From: Lentzea tibetensis
Lineage (GTDB): Bacteria > Actinomycetota > Actinomycetes > Mycobacteriales > Pseudonocardiaceae
Length of the DNA stretch: 64,000 bases
Assembly (NCBI RefSeq): GCF_007845675.1
Contig: NZ_VOBR01000024.1
Location: forward strand, 1 to 64,000
Reading direction: 5' to 3'
The notes beneath the pieces are model-generated. The model did not search any database and was not told the origin of the DNA. It saw nothing but the letters and a program-made list of their open reading frames with translations. A program made the position numbers and the translations under genes. Position 1 is the first letter of the stretch. Each line of letters begins with the position of its first letter. Positions 49,939 through 58,433 of the stretch are shown one piece after another.

Positions 49939-50385
49939 GTGGATGCCCTTGATCGTCAGATCATCGCCGCCTTGCGCGCCAACGGGCGCGCCACCTACGC
50001 CGATCTCGGCCGCCAGGTGGGGTTGTCCGCCTCCGCGGTGCACGAACGGGTCGGCAAGCTCGAAGCTACCGGCGTGATCGTCGGATATCACGCGGTCGTG
50101 GACCCGAGTGCCGTCGGACTCGGGGTCACCGCGCTGATCGGCATCCACCCCACCGACACCGCCGACGACAACGACCTGGCCGACTCGCTGGCCGAGCTCA
50201 TCGAGGTCGAGTCCTGCTACCGGGTCGCAGGCGACGAGTCGTTCATCGTGAAGGTGCGCGTCGCCACGGTCGACGACCTGGAGCGGTCTCTCGGCCGCCT
50301 GCGCCGCATCCCCGGTGTCGCGCGCACCCGCACGACGGTCGTGCTGTCGACACGCTTCGAAGGACGCCCGAACACGTCCGAGTAA
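49939..50385 (+). CDS. Lrp/AsnC family transcriptional regulator
   Basis: A 148-residue regulator. The helix-turn-helix is LDRQIIAALRANGRATYADLGRQVGLSASAVHERVGKLEATGVIVGYHAVVD (about 3-54), followed by the RAM ligand-binding domain (GVTALIGIH, VESCYRVAGDESFIVKVRV and the end TTVVLSTRFEG). The amino-acid effector and the target are unknown. Likely leaderless. It lies 9 bp upstream of the DUF4229 gene, which however has its own -10 box. Confidence 0.92.
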   Translation: MDALDRQIIAALRANGRATYADLGRQVGLSASAVHERVGKLEATGVIVGYHAVVDPSAVGLGVTALIGIHPTDTADDNDLADSLAELIEVESCYRVAGDESFIVKVRVATVDDLERSLGRLRRIPGVARTRTTVVLSTRFEGRPNTSE

Positions 50386-50388
50386 CCT
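50383..50388 (+). promoter_or_regulatory. -10 box of the DUF4229 gene (leaderless type)
   Basis: TAACCT overlaps the Lrp stop codon and is followed by 6 nt and the GTG start. Confidence 0.45.
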
Positions 50389-50394
50389 GGTGAC

Positions 50395-50637
50395 GTGCAC
50401 CTTGGTCGTGATGTGACGCTCTACGTCCTCGCCCGGCTGGGCCTCGTCGCCCTCGTGGCGGGCGGTCTGCTGCTCGTCGAGGTGCCGCTCGTGGTCGCGC
50501 TGGCCGTCGGTGTCGTCGTCGCGCTGCCGGTGTCGCTGTTCCTGTTCCGCGGACTGCGCCAGCGCGTCGCCGAGGGCCTCAACGAGCGTCAGGTCGAACG
50601 CGCGAAGCTGCGTGCCGAGCTGCGCGGGGACGCCTGA
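50395..50637 (+). CDS. DUF4229 domain membrane protein
   Basis: An 80-residue protein with two adjacent hydrophobic helices (about 8-28 and 30-50) and a charged C-terminal helix (LRQRVAEGLNERQVERAKLRAELRGDA). This is the pattern of DUF4229, widespread in actinobacteria and of unknown function. GTG start directly behind a -10 box. Confidence 0.82.
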   Translation: MHLGRDVTLYVLARLGLVALVAGGLLLVEVPLVVALAVGVVVALPVSLFLFRGLRQRVAEGLNERQVERAKLRAELRGDA

Positions 50638-50680
50638 GACACCACCGATCGGGCAAGGTGTTTGGCCCCAATCCATAGCC

Positions 50681-50686
50681 TAGCTT
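50681..50686 (+). promoter_or_regulatory. -10 box of the XRE/DUF397 operon (leaderless type)
   Basis: TAGCTT is followed by 7 nt and the ATG of the XRE regulator gene. Confidence 0.45.
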
Positions 50687-50693
50687 CGGCCGT

Positions 50694-51551
50694 ATGACCT
50701 GCATTGCCTCCACGCCATACAGCCGGGATCTCGGCGATGAGCTGCGCCGACTGCGCGAAACGGGGACCCGGTACAACGGCAGGTGCTTCGCCACCGCCTT
50801 GAACTGGGACCAGAGCAAGGTCTCCAACATCGAGAACGGCAAGGTCCACGCCAGCGAGATCGACCTCGTCCAGTTCCTCACCGCGTGCGGCAAGGACCGC
50901 GACTTCATCAACGCGTTCCTGGAGCGGTACCGCGACGCCTTCAACCTCTACTTCGTGCAGGTGCCGCAGAACCTGCGCACGATGGTGATGGCCGAGACGT
51001 CGGCCTCCGCGATCACCAGCTACGACAACGTGGCGATTCCGGGTTTGCTCCAGCTTGAGGAGTACACGCGAGAGCTCTTTAGGTTGGGAGGGCTCGCGTC
51101 GGATGAGGAGATCGAGGCGGGTATCCGCAATCGCATGGATCGCCAGGCCATTCTGCGGCGGTTCGATCGGCCCACCGCCACGTTCTTCATCCACGAGAAC
51201 GTGCTGCAGATGAAGGTCGGCGGCGATGAGCTGATGGCACGGCAGATCAGGCGGATGCTCCACAACACCCACACCGTGCGCCTCATCCCGGCATCTGTCG
51301 CGATCCCGTTCTCGGCGAGCTACGTGCTCTGGGAGTACGAGAGGACAGCGCCGGTCGCCTTCACCTCCAACGACATCGCGAAGGTGTTCGCGCAGGATCC
51401 GGCCGCTGTCGCCACGGTCAAGTCGATCTTTCAGCGGCTGGATGCCGTGGCTTTGGATGCGGGACAATCGCGACGCGAGCTGTCGAAGCTCGTGATCATT
51501 TCGCGAGAGGAACGCGATGCTCCAGGACTCGTGGCGGAAGAGCAGCTATAG
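50694..51551 (+). CDS. XRE-family regulator with DUF5753 (Scr1-like) domain
   Basis: A 285-residue protein: an N-terminal helix-turn-helix (about 10-65; ELRRLRETGTRYNGRCFATALNWDQSKVSNIENG) and a DUF5753 sensor-like domain with YDNVAIPGLLQLEEYTRELF and a repeated helical core. Such genes pair with a small DUF397 gene in actinobacteria, and the pair behaves as regulator and antagonist. Here the DUF397 gene overlaps its 3' end by 35 bp. Streptomyces examples (BldB/WhiJ-type systems) influence development; whether this one does is unknown. Confidence 0.9.
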   Translation: MTCIASTPYSRDLGDELRRLRETGTRYNGRCFATALNWDQSKVSNIENGKVHASEIDLVQFLTACGKDRDFINAFLERYRDAFNLYFVQVPQNLRTMVMAETSASAITSYDNVAIPGLLQLEEYTRELFRLGGLASDEEIEAGIRNRMDRQAILRRFDRPTATFFIHENVLQMKVGGDELMARQIRRMLHNTHTVRLIPASVAIPFSASYVLWEYERTAPVAFTSNDIAKVFAQDPAAVATVKSIFQRLDAVALDAGQSRRELSKLVIISREERDAPGLVAEEQL

Positions 51552-51684
51552 CGGTGCCACCGTGGACGACAACTGCGTCGAGGTGGCGTTCTCCGAGGCT
51601 GTGCGCGTGCGTGACTCGAAGAACACCACCGGTCCCACCCTGACCTTCTCGCCGGAAGCGTGGCGGGAGTTCGTCAGCCGCTGA
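51517..51684 (+). CDS. DUF397 family protein
   Basis: A 55-residue protein with the DUF397 signature: SWRKSSYSGATVDDNCVEVAF, a central VRVRDSKN and an end [14 protein letters not shown]. The ATG at 51517 lies inside the XRE gene in another frame, ensuring coupled translation. DUF397 proteins are the usual partners of DUF5753 regulators and may counteract them. Its 3' end overlaps the ADP-ribosylglycohydrolase gene on the other strand by 11 bp. Confidence 0.9.
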   Translation: MLQDSWRKSSYSGATVDDNCVEVAFSEAVRVRDSKNTTGPTLTFSPEAWREFVSR

Positions 51685-52618
51685 GCGCCTCAAGGCCTTC
51701 TTTGCCCAGCCGTTCGATCACTTCGCGGAGCTCCAGCGGCTCCAGCCAGTGCGAAGGAATGGCGCCGGCGCCGTCGCGCGCGCCGAGGATGTTTCCGCAG
51801 ATGGCACCGGTCGAGTCGCTGTCGCCGGAGTGGTTGACCGCGAGGAGCAGTCCGTCGGCCAGGTTGTCCGCGTGGATCGCGCACAGCAGTGAGATCGCGA
51901 GCGCCTCCTCGCCGACCCAGCCGCCGCCCAGCTCGGACTCGATCAGCTCGGGCGTGGGCCGTCCGAGGCCGGCGACCTTGTCGAGCAGTGCCGTCTGCTC
52001 CTCGTGTCCCTGGTGGCCGACCAGGATCTGGCGGGCGAGTCCGGTGGCCGTGACGACGTCCGCGCCGCGCAGCACCTGGTGCACGATCACCGCGAGCACG
52101 CCCGCCGACAGGTAGCCGCTCGGGTGGCCGTGCGTGAGCCGAGCGCACCCGGCCGCGAGCGCGAACACCTCGGCCGGGTCGTCCGACCAGAGCGCGCACG
52201 GCGCGACCCTCATCACGCCGCCGCAGCCCTTGGAGTTGTTGTTGGCGTCCTTGCGCAGCGCCGTGAGGCACGTGTTGCCGGGCGCGCGCAGCGAGTGCAA
52301 CTCCGGGACGTCGATGAGCCAGCCGTCGTGGGTGGTCTCCGGGCCCTGTTGCGTCTGCAGCCAGCGACCGTAGGCGGCGCGGACGGTGAGCATGGGATCG
52401 ATTCCGTTGCGGCGGGCCAAGATCAGACCCTCCAGGGTGAACAACGTCATCTGGGTGTCGTCGGTGATCGAGCCGAGGCCGTCGAAGGCGGGTGCGTAGT
52501 CGGTGAGTCCGGACGGGCCGTAGCGGGCCCGGATGTCACCGATCCGGTTGAACTCGATGGGTGCTCCGAGCGCGTCGCCGACCGCGCCCGCGAGCAGCGA
52601 TCCGAGAAAGTTCTCCAC
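51674..52618 (-). CDS. ADP-ribosylglycohydrolase family protein (DraG-like)
   Basis: A 314-residue hydrolase expected to remove ADP-ribose from a protein, nucleic acid or small molecule. It has the family hallmarks: [17 protein letters not shown], the metal-site [35 protein letters not shown], and the second metal site [22 protein letters not shown]. All Asp ligands are present. The GTG at 52618 starts directly at the fold; upstream in-frame sequence is antisense to the divergent gene. Its target is unknown; no ADP-ribosyltransferase was recognised in the window. Confidence 0.92.
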   Translation of the reverse strand: MENFLGSLLAGAVGDALGAPIEFNRIGDIRARYGPSGLTDYAPAFDGLGSITDDTQMTLFTLEGLILARRNGIDPMLTVRAAYGRWLQTQQGPETTHDGWLIDVPELHSLRAPGNTCLTALRKDANNNSKGCGGVMRVAPCALWSDDPAEVFALAAGCARLTHGHPSGYLSAGVLAVIVHQVLRGADVVTATGLARQILVGHQGHEEQTALLDKVAGLGRPTPELIESELGGGWVGEEALAISLLCAIHADNLADGLLLAVNHSGDSDSTGAICGNILGARDGAGAIPSHWLEPLELREVIERLGKEGLEALSG

Positions 52619-52624
52619 GGAAGT

Positions 52625-52630
52625 TATGGT
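52625..52630 (+). promoter_or_regulatory. -10 box of the Cds1-like gene (leaderless type)
   Basis: TATGGT is followed by 6 nt and the GTG start. Only 18 bp separate this start from the divergent ADP-ribosylglycohydrolase start, so upstream promoter parts must lie inside that gene. Confidence 0.5.
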
Positions 52631-52636
52631 GCCCGC

Positions 52637-53725
52637 GTGAGTACTTCCGTGGACCGCAGTTGCAGCAGAACGCGTCACTGGGTGTGCGAGGCCGTCAAGA
52701 TCATCGAGGCGGACGCGAACCGGAGCGCGGACACCCACCTGCTGCGGTTCCCGCTGCCGCCGGACTGGGGCATCGACCTCTACCTGAAGGACGAGTCGAC
52801 GCACCCGACCGGTTCGCTGAAGCACCGGCTGGCGCGCTCGCTGTTCCTGTACTCGATCTGCAACGGCTGGGTCGCCGGTGGCACGCCCGTGATCGAGGCG
52901 TCGTCGGGTTCGACGGCCGTGTCCGAGGCGTACTTCGCGCGGCTGCTCGGGTTGCCGTTCATCGCGGTGATGCCGCGTTCGACGAGCGAGGAGAAGGTCG
53001 CGCTGATCGAGCGCGAGGGCGGCCGATGTCACTTCGTCGACTCGCCGAGCGCGATCTACGACGAGTCGCGGCGGCTGGCGTCCGAGCTGGGCGGCCACTT
53101 CATGGACCAGTTCACGCACGCCGAGCGCGCGACGGACTGGCGCGGCAACAACAACATCGCCGAGTCCATTTTCGACCAGATGAAGCTGGAGGCGTCGCCC
53201 GAGCCGGACTGGGTCGTGGTCGGCGCGGGCACCGGCGGCACGTCGGCGACCATCGGCCGCTACATCCACTACCGCAAGCTCAACACGCGCCTGGCCGTCG
53301 TCGACCCGGAACACTCGGTGTTCTTCGACGCCTGGAACAACTCGGACCCGTCCCTCATCGGCGCGCGGGGTTCACGCATCGAGGGCATCGGCCGCCCGCG
53401 CGTGGAGCCGTCGTTCGTCGGCCAGGTCATCGACCGGATGATCAAGGTGCCGGACGCGGCGTCGATCGCGACCATTCGTTTCGTCGAGACGTTGCTGGGT
53501 CGCCGGGTGGGCGGGTCGACCGGCACGAACCTGTGGGGCGCGTTCCAGATCATCTCGGAGATGCGCCTGTCCCGGACGCGCGGCAGCGTCGTGACGCTGC
53601 TGTGCGACGGCGGTGAGCGTTATGCGCACACCTACTACGACGACGCCTGGGTCACCGGTCAGGGCATGGACCTGACGCCTTTCCTGGGCAAGCTCCAGGA
53701 TTTCCATTCGACGGGTAAGTGGTAG
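52637..53725 (+). CDS. PLP-dependent cysteine synthase family protein, Cds1-like L-cysteine desulfhydrase
   Basis: A 362-residue fold-type II PLP enzyme. The PLP lysine is in [15 protein letters not shown], the substrate loop is [20 protein letters not shown], and the phosphate-binding loop is [39 protein letters not shown] and [12 protein letters not shown] match what I remember of the M. tuberculosis cysteine desulfhydrase Cds1 (Rv3684), which makes H2S, pyruvate and ammonia. The GTG at 52637 gives a start [21 protein letters not shown]. It may supply or detoxify sulfur compounds. Confidence 0.9.
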   Translation: MSTSVDRSCSRTRHWVCEAVKIIEADANRSADTHLLRFPLPPDWGIDLYLKDESTHPTGSLKHRLARSLFLYSICNGWVAGGTPVIEASSGSTAVSEAYFARLLGLPFIAVMPRSTSEEKVALIEREGGRCHFVDSPSAIYDESRRLASELGGHFMDQFTHAERATDWRGNNNIAESIFDQMKLEASPEPDWVVVGAGTGGTSATIGRYIHYRKLNTRLAVVDPEHSVFFDAWNNSDPSLIGARGSRIEGIGRPRVEPSFVGQVIDRMIKVPDAASIATIRFVETLLGRRVGGSTGTNLWGAFQIISEMRLSRTRGSVVTLLCDGGERYAHTYYDDAWVTGQGMDLTPFLGKLQDFHSTGKW

Positions 53726-53795
53726 GCCGGAACCGTACGCTGGCGAGCTGCGTCACAGCGTGGAATCAAGCAGCTCAATCGAGGGGGACGGCGTC

Positions 53796-54101
53796 GTGTC
53801 CTTGCTGTACACCGACCCCGCCGAGCTGCGCGGGTACGCCGAGTACCTGCGCACCGAGGCGGGCGAGTTCGAGACCATCCGCGGCTACGTGCGGGACACG
53901 GCGTGCGACAAGAGCGGGTTCACCGGTCTCCTGACGCTGCTGCAGCCGGGTGTCGACCTCGTGCGCGCGCTGTTCGACGAGACCCTCGACTTCGGCAAGT
54001 CCAAGTTGGAGGGTGCCGCGTCGGCGATCGACGCCACCGCCGACGACTACGACAAGATCGAGCAGGCGCACAAGAAGATGTTCGAGGGGATCCTGCGATG
54101 A
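53796..54101 (+). CDS. EspC/WXG100-like small protein with YxxxE secretion signal
   Basis: A 101-residue helical protein. It begins VSLLYTDPAELRGYAEYLRTEAGEF, has a turn SGF in the centre, where WXG proteins have WxG, and ends with ATADDYDKIEQAHKKMF, giving Tyr85-x3-Glu89, the general type VII secretion signal YxxxD/E. This is the pattern of EspC-type or WXG100 partners of larger effectors. The GTG at 53796 has GAGGGGGA 7 nt upstream. It overlaps the effector gene by 4 bp, so the two proteins are probably made in equal amounts and secreted as a pair. First gene of a six-gene operon. Confidence 0.82.
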   Translation: MSLLYTDPAELRGYAEYLRTEAGEFETIRGYVRDTACDKSGFTGLLTLLQPGVDLVRALFDETLDFGKSKLEGAASAIDATADDYDKIEQAHKKMFEGILR

Positions 54102-57064
54102 GCACGGGTTTCGCGGACCCCCGTCCGATCGCAGACGCACTGCAGCCCCCGGAGATCGACAAGGCGTCGCTGAACGACGTCCTCGAGGACTGCGGCTGGG
54201 AGCTCCAGGCCGTCAACTGGATCTTCGAACAGGTGACCGGCAACAGCCTCGTCGCGACGATCATCACCCCGATCACCGGCGACTGGTCGAAGATCCGCGC
54301 GGACGGCGACGCGTGGCGCAACGTCGGCACCGCCATGAACGACATGTCGTACAACCTGACCCACAACGTCGCTCAGCTGCGCGACAGCTGGGACGGCGAG
54401 GCGGCCAAGGCCCACGAGCGCTACATCGCGCTGGGCTGGAAGGCGGGCCTCCTGGCGGAGATGGGCATCGCCCACGTCATCGCCAAGGGCTTCGACACCG
54501 TCGCCGAGGGCGCCGAGGCCCTGGGCAAGCAGGCCGCTCGCCTGCTGGACTACCTGGTCAAGAAGCTCGTCCAGGCCGCAGCGACCGTGTGGATCCCGGT
54601 CGCGGGCTGGGTCAAGGCCGCCGAGATGGTCTGGAACGCGTACCAGATCTACCAGCGCGTCATGGACATCATCGAGACCATCCAGAAGCTGATCACCGAC
54701 GTGAAGGCCCTCTTCGACGCCGTCGGCAACATCGCTTCCGCTCTCGGCAAGCTGAAGGACGCCGACAGCCTGGCCGAGGCCATGAACGCGACCCAGGAGG
54801 TCGCCGAGGGCGTCCGCGACGTTCGCAACTCGGTCAACGACATCAAGGACGGCGTCCAGTCCGTCAAGGACAGCGCGACCGAGATTCGCGACCGCGGCCA
54901 GGACATCCACAGCTCCGCCCGCGACTACCAGAAGCCCTCTGGCGGCTCTGACGCCACCGGCACCTCTGCCGTGACCTCGCAGAGCGGTCCCGCCGTGTCC
55001 GCTCCGCCTTCGATGCACAGCTCCGACGGCACGCCTTCTTCTTCTGGTCCGGCCCCGTCCGGCGGCCCGGCCCACACCCCGCCCCCCGTGCACGGCTCCG
55101 GCGGCCCGTCCTCGTCGGCCCCGGCTCCGTCCGGCGGCCCGACGCACACGCCGCCTCCGGCGAACCGCGGCGACACGACGCACGCCCAGACGTCGACCCC
55201 CGTGGCCCAGCACCCGACCCCGGCTGGCCCGGCGCCCACGCCGACCGCGTCCCACACGCCGACGCCGACCGCGGGCCCCCAGCACGCTCCTCAGCACGCC
55301 CAGACTCCTCAGCAGCACGCGCCGACGCCTCGGCCGGGCGACTCGACGGGCACCTCGGCCACCGCGCCGCCCCGCACGCCGACCGCGACCCCGCACACGC
55401 CGGGCTCGACCCCGCACGCCCCAAGCTCGCCGAGCTCCACGCCGCACGCGCCGGGTTCGCAGGGCTCGGCTCCGCACACCCCCGGCTCACAGGGCTCGGC
55501 TCCGCACGCGCCGTCCTCCGGCTCCACGCCGACTTCATCGGCGCACACCGGCACCACGCCAGGCTCGCAGGGCTCAACCCCGCACACTCCTGGCTCGCAG
55601 GGCTCGACCCCGCACTCGCCGACGGGTGGCTCAACCCCGCACTCGCCGACGACCGGTACGTCGCCGGGCGCGCCGGGCACGACCCCGCACACTCCTGGCT
55701 CGCAGGGCTCGACCCCACACTCCCCGACCTCGGGCTCCACGCCGGGCTCGCCGACGGGTGGCTCGACGCCGCACGCGCCGGGTTCGACTCCTGGTTCGCA
55801 GGGCACGACGCCGCATTCCCCAACCACCGGCACCACTCCGGGTGCGCAGGGTTCAACCCCGCACACCCCTGGTTCCCAGGGCACCACGCCGCACTCCTCG
55901 ACGACCGGCTCCACGCCGGGCTCGCCGACCGGCACGACGCCCCACACGCCAGGCACCACGCCGCATGCGCCGGGCACGACCCCGCACGCGCCGGAGAGCG
56001 GCTCAACCCCGCACGCGCCGGGCACCACGCCCCACGCACCCGGCACAACGCCGCACACCCCAGGCACCCACGAGTCGACCCCGTCCCACCCGGACGCGAC
56101 CCACGAGTCCACGAAGCCGGACCACCCGACGAAGCCGGACACCGACTCAACCCCGTCGAGCGGCACCGACACCCACGACACCCCGCACGACACCCCGCAC
56201 GACACGAAGCCCCACGACACCCCGGCCCACCCGGACACCCCGGCCACCGGCGACCACCACGACCCGAGCACCCCGAGCAGCCCAACGGGAGACCACGGCG
56301 GCGACACCCCGCCCCCAGCCGAGCACCACACGGGCGGACACGACGATGAAAAGGGCCAGTTCGACAACCAGGCCATGCGCGACGGCGGTCCGAACTACCA
56401 CGAGCAGCTGAACGACCTCATCCCGAACGAGGCCGAGCGTCGTGAGTACGAGGAGATGACGCGCAGGCCGTCGCACGAGCTGACGGAGGACCAGGCGCGC
56501 CGGATCGTGGACGTCCGCAGCCAGATGACAGCTGACGACGGCTCGGTCATGACGAAGGCGCTGCGGCCGGAGGACGTCGACAAGTACTTCAAGGGCGAGT
56601 ACGCGGCGGACAGCGTCCGCGGGTTCGTCGCCCGCGGCCAGGACGTCGCGCCGATCAACACGCCGTCCGGGCTGCACGACGGGCTCGCGCTCGACGACTC
56701 GCCGACCCGTGCGAAGGGCGAGCAGGGCTGGTCCCCGATCCCGGACCGCAACCAGGACTCCGCGATCCAGCTGCGGTGGGCCGTGCAGCCCGACGCCGGC
56801 CGGATGCCGGTCGCGTTCGGCGCGCAGTGGGGTCAGGACGGGACGGCCGACATGATGCGCAACGTCACCGGCAGCGATCCGGTGCGCGGCGACGCGCCGT
56901 ACACGGGCACCGGGCACACCGGTGGCGGTGTGCCGGAGTGGCGGGCGAACGGTGAGAACATGGGTGACCGCGCCGAGATGTGGCGGGTCAACAAGGATGG
57001 CTCCGAAGAGATGTTCGCCTACTACACGCGGGACAACGGGTCGTGGAAGCCGGTCGGATCGTGA
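54098..57064 (+). CDS. Large type VII-secreted polymorphic toxin-like effector
   Basis: A 988-residue protein in three parts. The head (about 1-275) is helical, with LRDSWDGEAAKAHERY (WxG at 98-100), a hydrophobic helix around AAATVWIPVAGWVKAAEMVW and a coiled-coil stretch. The linker (about 280-750) is Pro/Thr/Ser/Gly/His, built of units such as TPHTPGSQGS and TPHAPGT, then DTPHDTPHDT. The C-terminal domain (about 750-988) contains SVRGFVARGQDV (842-853), IQLRWAV, PYTGTGHTGG and AEMWRV (959-964). I do not recognise this domain; it is not the TNT NADase. The head-linker-tail build, with a small gene directly downstream, is that of a polymorphic toxin. Confidence 0.8.
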   Translation: MSTGFADPRPIADALQPPEIDKASLNDVLEDCGWELQAVNWIFEQVTGNSLVATIITPITGDWSKIRADGDAWRNVGTAMNDMSYNLTHNVAQLRDSWDGEAAKAHERYIALGWKAGLLAEMGIAHVIAKGFDTVAEGAEALGKQAARLLDYLVKKLVQAAATVWIPVAGWVKAAEMVWNAYQIYQRVMDIIETIQKLITDVKALFDAVGNIASALGKLKDADSLAEAMNATQEVAEGVRDVRNSVNDIKDGVQSVKDSATEIRDRGQDIHSSARDYQKPSGGSDATGTSAVTSQSGPAVSAPPSMHSSDGTPSSSGPAPSGGPAHTPPPVHGSGGPSSSAPAPSGGPTHTPPPANRGDTTHAQTSTPVAQHPTPAGPAPTPTASHTPTPTAGPQHAPQHAQTPQQHAPTPRPGDSTGTSATAPPRTPTATPHTPGSTPHAPSSPSSTPHAPGSQGSAPHTPGSQGSAPHAPSSGSTPTSSAHTGTTPGSQGSTPHTPGSQGSTPHSPTGGSTPHSPTTGTSPGAPGTTPHTPGSQGSTPHSPTSGSTPGSPTGGSTPHAPGSTPGSQGTTPHSPTTGTTPGAQGSTPHTPGSQGTTPHSSTTGSTPGSPTGTTPHTPGTTPHAPGTTPHAPESGSTPHAPGTTPHAPGTTPHTPGTHESTPSHPDATHESTKPDHPTKPDTDSTPSSGTDTHDTPHDTPHDTKPHDTPAHPDTPATGDHHDPSTPSSPTGDHGGDTPPPAEHHTGGHDDEKGQFDNQAMRDGGPNYHEQLNDLIPNEAERREYEEMTRRPSHELTEDQARRIVDVRSQMTADDGSVMTKALRPEDVDKYFKGEYAADSVRGFVARGQDVAPINTPSGLHDGLALDDSPTRAKGEQGWSPIPDRNQDSAIQLRWAVQPDAGRMPVAFGAQWGQDGTADMMRNVTGSDPVRGDAPYTGTGHTGGGVPEWRANGENMGDRAEMWRVNKDGSEEMFAYYTRDNGSWKPVGS

Positions 57065-57435
57065 TCCCCGAGCACAACGGCCGGCAGGTCGCCGTCTACC
57101 AGGGCAAGCTCTACGAGGTGCTGAACTCGCGCCTCGGCAAGGGGCTCGTCCGGCTCAGCCCCGGCGACGACCACGTCAGCCCGGAGCAGCTGGAGTCCTG
57201 GTACGTCGACCGGGCCGTGTTCACCTGGCGCGGTGAGCCGTTCGACGCCGTGAAGATCGAGGGCGGCCGGGTCACCGGCAGCCACACGGGGCTGGATCTG
57301 AGCAAGGGCAAGGAGCTCGGCCTCGACGGGGACCAGTACAGCGGTTTCGGCGGCACGTTCCCACTCGACGAGGTCGACCTGAAGGTCGAGCGCACCGATC
57401 TACTGGCGCGCTGGAAGGAGAAGCACGCGGGATGA
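57061..57435 (+). CDS. Probable immunity protein of the effector
   Basis: A 124-residue soluble protein starting VIPEHNGRQVAVYQGKLYEVL, with RAVFTWRGEPFDAVKIEGG, LGLDGDQYSGFGG and an end of DLLARWKEKHAG. The family is unknown to me. Immunity function is inferred from its position (GTG overlapping the toxin stop by 4 bp), small size, lack of a signal peptide, and because a homologous domain is fused to a toxin-tail homologue in the next gene (YQG, TWRGxxF and LGL-Y positions align). It overlaps that gene by 4 bp. Confidence 0.6.
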   Translation: MIPEHNGRQVAVYQGKLYEVLNSRLGKGLVRLSPGDDHVSPEQLESWYVDRAVFTWRGEPFDAVKIEGGRVTGSHTGLDLSKGKELGLDGDQYSGFGGTFPLDEVDLKVERTDLLARWKEKHAG

Positions 57436-58418
57436 GCACCCCAGAAGCCACCGACGTGCGCAAGCCGGCCGGTATCGGGCCGCAGACGATCGTGCAAAAG
57501 ATCGTCCACCCGGCGCTGGCCGCGCTGTACCTGGGCAACGTGACCGTGCCGGCGCGCTTCGAGGCGCACCGGGCGGGCGGGTTCGTCACCAGGGGGCAGG
57601 ACTTCCCGGAGGGCACCGCGGACGCGTTCACGGAGGCGTTCGGCGTCGACAAGGTGCCGGGCTGGCCCAAGGGCACCCAGTACCTGCTGCGGTTCTACGC
57701 GCACACCACCACGCTCTTCACGACGACGTTCGGCGGCCGGACGCTCGACAGCGCGCACAAGATGGGCACGAGCACGGTCTACCCGGCGCCCTTCCTCGGC
57801 ACCGGGTACACGCCGAGCAGCAACCCGATCCCCGAGTACTTCATGGAGCTCACCGAGCTCCCCAGCGGCGCGGAGCTGTGGCGCGTCGAGCCGAGCGGCG
57901 AGGCGAAGAGCGTCGGGTTCTACGTGCACCGGCAGATCGGCTGGGTGCCGACGGACGACGTCGCGTTCGGCCCGAGCCGCTTCTGGCCCGCGCCCGCGAC
58001 GTTGCGCATGACCGTCCGACGTGGACTGATCGCGCGCTACCAGGGGCGCGACTTCGACGCGGACTTCGCCAACCGGCCGGGCGAGCTGGTGCTGCACCCG
58101 CTGCCTGGTCAGCAGGCGCCGCAGGACTTCGCTGAGAAGGACGGGGCGCGCTTCCTGCAGGTCCCCGACGTCGCGGTCGACGAGATCGCGGTGCTGCGCA
58201 AGCGTTGCACGTGGCGCGGCGCCGAGTTCGAGCTGCTCGACGTCAGCGGTGACCACGCGGTGCTCAACTTCCTCGGCGAGAACTACGAGGTCGCGGCGCA
58301 GCTCGGGCTGACCGAGGTCGACTACCGCCAGTGGCGCACCGTCGCGCCGCGCGCGGAGCTGACCGACGTCAGAGACGAGACGCGTGCACTGCCGCGTGGA
58401 CTCTTCAGCGCCAACTGA
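57432..58418 (+). CDS. Fusion of toxin-tail-like and immunity-like domains
   Basis: A 328-residue protein without signal peptide or WXG head. Residues about 40-185 align with the end of the effector: GGFVTRGQD (49-57) with RGFVARGQD, YLLRFYA with IQLRWAV, FLGTGYT with PYTGTGHT, AELWRVEPSG with AEMWRVNKDG, and QIGWVP with NGSWKP. Residues about 195-315 align with the putative immunity protein: ARYQGRDF with AVYQGKLY, CTWRGAEF with FTWRGEPF, AQLGLTEVDY with KELGLDGDQY. It may be an antitoxin that mimics the toxin, an inactive decoy or a resident toxin-immunity chimera. The alignment is by eye. Confidence 0.65.
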   Translation: MSTPEATDVRKPAGIGPQTIVQKIVHPALAALYLGNVTVPARFEAHRAGGFVTRGQDFPEGTADAFTEAFGVDKVPGWPKGTQYLLRFYAHTTTLFTTTFGGRTLDSAHKMGTSTVYPAPFLGTGYTPSSNPIPEYFMELTELPSGAELWRVEPSGEAKSVGFYVHRQIGWVPTDDVAFGPSRFWPAPATLRMTVRRGLIARYQGRDFDADFANRPGELVLHPLPGQQAPQDFAEKDGARFLQVPDVAVDEIAVLRKRCTWRGAEFELLDVSGDHAVLNFLGENYEVAAQLGLTEVDYRQWRTVAPRAELTDVRDETRALPRGLFSAN

Positions 58419-58433
58419 TCTGGAAGTGAAGCG

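Noticed and set aside
56350-57064. C-terminal domain of the effector as a TNT-type NAD glycohydrolase
   Set aside because: WXG-linked TNT toxins are common, but the expected TNT sequence patterns are not visible here; the tail shares segments with the 57432 protein instead.
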